A DNA stretch of 64,000 bases from an uncultured Porphyromonadaceae bacterium (GTDB lineage Bacteria > Bacteroidota > Bacteroidia > Bacteroidales > Muribaculaceae): the NCBI GenBank assembly GCA_902495245.1, contig CABUWI010000001.1, forward strand, positions 248,001-312,000, in the 5' to 3' direction. Shown here piece by piece: positions 62,207 to 64,000 of the stretch. A model generated the notes under the pieces. The model made no database searches. It saw only the letters and a list, made by a program, of their open reading frames with translations, and was not told the DNA's origin. The position numbers were made by a program, and so were the translations under genes. Position 1 is the first letter of the stretch; each line of letters opens with the position of its first letter.

Positions 62207-62730
62207 AACTGATTCCCCTACTCTCTTCGCTCGTGTTGGCCTCAATGGCTCTTGCCTCGTGCAAGACCACGGAGGCCAACTACAAAGCGGCCTACGAAGC
62301 GGCCAAAGCCTCGCGCGGCACCGACGCCTCGGCCGACATCGACGATGACACCCAACGGCTGCTTGCCGCAAAAAAGCGCGAGGCGCAGTCGAAAGAGATT
62401 GTCAACGGCGACACCATAGCCGTTACGACGATGTTTATCGGCATGGAACCCGGCTATGGCCTGGCGCGCGTGCCGCAATACTCGCTCGTGCTGAACGCTT
62501 TCACGCAGAAATTCAACGCGCAGGCCATGGTGAAGCGACTGATTGAGGCCGGATTTACCGACGCCTATGTTTTTCACACCTCGGTGCCCGACTACTACGT
62601 GGCGGCGGCCGGATCTGACGAAATCGACGGCATACCGGCGCTGCTCAGACGCGTCGAACAGGCCGGCAACCTCGGCCAGCGCGCCGGCTTTCCGGCCGTG
62701 ATTCGCAACGGAGGCTGGCGTCCAAACTGA
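62203..62730 (+). CDS. SPOR-domain lipoprotein (175 aa)
   Basis: GTG start overlapping the stop of the peptidase gene. Lipoprotein signal (SLVLASMALASC). Residues of about 90-160 are a SPOR fold (YSLVLNAFTQKFNAQAMVKR to ALLRRVEQAG), a module that binds denuded peptidoglycan at septa. Likely an envelope protein tied to cell-wall synthesis or division. Confidence 0.8.
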   Translation: MKLIPLLSSLVLASMALASCKTTEANYKAAYEAAKASRGTDASADIDDDTQRLLAAKKREAQSKEIVNGDTIAVTTMFIGMEPGYGLARVPQYSLVLNAFTQKFNAQAMVKRLIEAGFTDAYVFHTSVPDYYVAAAGSDEIDGIPALLRRVEQAGNLGQRAGFPAVIRNGGWRPN

Positions 62731-62757
62731 AACCGAAACCAAAAGACGTAAAGTTCA

Positions 62758-63507
62758 ATGCTACTGACCAACTCCATGCGCGACCTCGGGAAATATTGCG
62801 TGCTCATGACGCGCGTATTCTCCATTCCCGACAGGTGGAAAGAATTTTTCAAGCGCACAGTCAACGAAATATACAAGTTAGGCATAGACTCCATTCCGCT
62901 CGTCATCATCATCTCCGTGTTCATCGGAGCGGTGATAACCATTCAGATGCAGCTGAACATCACTTCGCCGCTGCTGCCGGCATATGCAGTCGGCCTGACC
63001 ACACGCGAAATCATTCTGCTGGAGTTCTCATCGTCGATTCTGTGTCTGATTCTGGCAGGCAAGGTCGGCTCGAACATAGCGTCTGAAATCGGCACGATGA
63101 GAGTTACCGAACAGATTGACGCGCTCGACATCATGGGTGTCAACTCGGCCAACTATCTCATCTTGCCCAAAATTGTCGGTTTCATGCTGATTATTCCCGT
63201 GCTCACCATCTTGTCGATGGGCACCTCGATTCTCGGCGGCCTCGGCATCGCCTACTTCACCGACATGATTTCCGTGAGCAAGTTCACCTACGGACTGCAG
63301 GCATTCTTCAATCCGTGGTATGTATGGTACTCGCTGATCAAGAGCCTCGTGTTCAGCGTCATCATCACTTCGGTGAGCTCATTTTTCGGCTATTACGTGT
63401 CGGGCGGCGCGCTCGAAGTCGGCAAAGCGTCGACACGCGCCGTTGTGAACTCATCGATTCTGATTCTGTTTTTCGACGTAATCCTGACTAAACTGCTGCT
63501 GCAATGA
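62758..63507 (+). CDS. mlaE: MlaE-type ABC transporter permease
   Basis: 249 residues with several hydrophobic segments and the MlaE signature region (SNIASEIGTMRVTEQIDALDI-type, shortened here). It forms the inner-membrane channel of a phospholipid transport system that keeps outer-membrane asymmetry. The ATPase gene follows with a 4-bp overlap. Confidence 0.88.
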   Translation: MLLTNSMRDLGKYCVLMTRVFSIPDRWKEFFKRTVNEIYKLGIDSIPLVIIISVFIGAVITIQMQLNITSPLLPAYAVGLTTREIILLEFSSSILCLILAGKVGSNIASEIGTMRVTEQIDALDIMGVNSANYLILPKIVGFMLIIPVLTILSMGTSILGGLGIAYFTDMISVSKFTYGLQAFFNPWYVWYSLIKSLVFSVIITSVSSFFGYYVSGGALEVGKASTRAVVNSSILILFFDVILTKLLLQ

Positions 63508-64000
63508 TTGAAGTTAAAAACGTTACGAAATCGTTTGACGGCAAGACGATTCTGCATGACGTTTCATGCGAGTTCTTCACCGGCAAGACTAACCTCATCA
63601 TCGGCCAGAGCGGCTCGGGCAAGACCGTGCTCATGAAGTCGATTGTCGGACTTGTAACCCCCGAAAAAGGCGAAATTCTGTTCGACGGCCGCAACGTGCT
63701 CGCAATGAATGTGCAGCAAAGAAAATCACTGCGCAAAGAAATCGGCATGCTCTTTCAGGGCTCGGCGCTGTTTGACAGCGAAACCGTGCTCGGCAACGTG
63801 ATGTTTCCGCTGGTCATGTTCTCCGACATGTCCACGGGCGAGATGCGCGACCGCGCTCTTTTCTGTCTTGAACGCGTCAATCTGAAAGGCGCAGACAAGA
63901 AATATCCCGCCGAACTATCGGGCGGCATGCAGAAACGCGTGGCAATTGCCCGCGCAATTGCCCTCAACCCGAAATATCTCTTCTGCGACGAACCCAACTC
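63504..64000 (+). CDS. mlaF: MlaF-type ABC transporter ATPase, 3' end outside window
   Basis: 165 residues visible. Walker A GQSGSGKT, the Q-loop, the signature LSGGMQKRVAIARAIA and the start of Walker B (YLFCDEPN) identify an ABC ATPase; pairing with MlaE supports MlaF. ATG at 63504 overlaps the MlaE stop. The gene continues beyond the window. Confidence 0.9.
   Translation, partial: MIEVKNVTKSFDGKTILHDVSCEFFTGKTNLIIGQSGSGKTVLMKSIVGLVTPEKGEILFDGRNVLAMNVQQRKSLRKEIGMLFQGSALFDSETVLGNVMFPLVMFSDMSTGEMRDRALFCLERVNLKGADKKYPAELSGGMQKRVAIARAIALNPKYLFCDEPN

Overview
The window looks like a Bacteroidales chromosome, probably Muribaculaceae or a close relative. The evidence is Bacteroidetes-type promoters (TTTG, about 20 bp, TAnnTTTG) in front of many genes, a GC-rich core genome, a BspA-like leucine-rich repeat protein with a Por-type C-terminal tail, a G3E GTPase, an NADP-type glutamate dehydrogenase and a DnaX of Bacteroidetes style. 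The family-level assignment is inference.

Host left flank (1-11.8 kb): partial G3E GTPase, NAD-dependent epimerase with a zinc-ribbon-like tail, a small hypothetical gene, an outer-membrane barrel, a P-type Ca2+ ATPase, a GH20 hexosaminidase, gdhA, two tandem tRNA-Asn genes, dnaX, a long palindromic repeat, and a structured non-coding RNA gene that serves as the integration site. Host right flank (55.4-64 kb): a three-gene overlapping AT-richer operon (hypothetical, HEPN-like, BspA-like), gpmI, tdk, a DUF3108-like protein, a C1 peptidase, a SPOR lipoprotein and the start of an MlaE/MlaF ABC transporter operon.

A prophage of about 43.5 kb (11831-55361) lies between, bounded by a 17-bp direct repeat (attL/attR). 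Nearly all its genes read leftward. From the right: tyrosine integrase with four N-terminal arm-like repeats; a cargo operon of MATE efflux pump plus Vat/CatB-type acetyltransferase behind a leader that looks like a translational attenuator; excisionase-like and small DNA-binding proteins; a primase-helicase with an iteron-like cluster downstream; ArdA anti-restriction protein; a rightward AlbA_2-type ATPase moron; then the head module (ClpP-like protease fused to a coiled coil, putative major capsid, phosphoribosyltransferase, PLD-like protein, terminase subunits), two lipoprotein morons, small genes, portal, a VOC-family moron, head-tail connectors, holin-endolysin-unimolecular spanin, tape measure (1506 aa) and a distal tail protein. 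It looks like an intact long-tailed siphovirus-like prophage.

The most unusual feature is a gene-free stretch of about 1.94 kb between the spanin and tape-measure genes (18388-20326). It contains two diverged tandem copies of a roughly 270-nt unit 507 bp apart. Several stems have changed on both sides between the copies, so the base pairing is kept while the sequence differs, which is internal covariation evidence for a structured RNA. Other non-coding candidates in the prophage are a rightward RNA with 40-bp repeats at 21.66 kb, a short transcript encoding a 14-residue hydrophobic peptide at 37.4 kb, and a rod-like 5' UTR hairpin at 33.4 kb.
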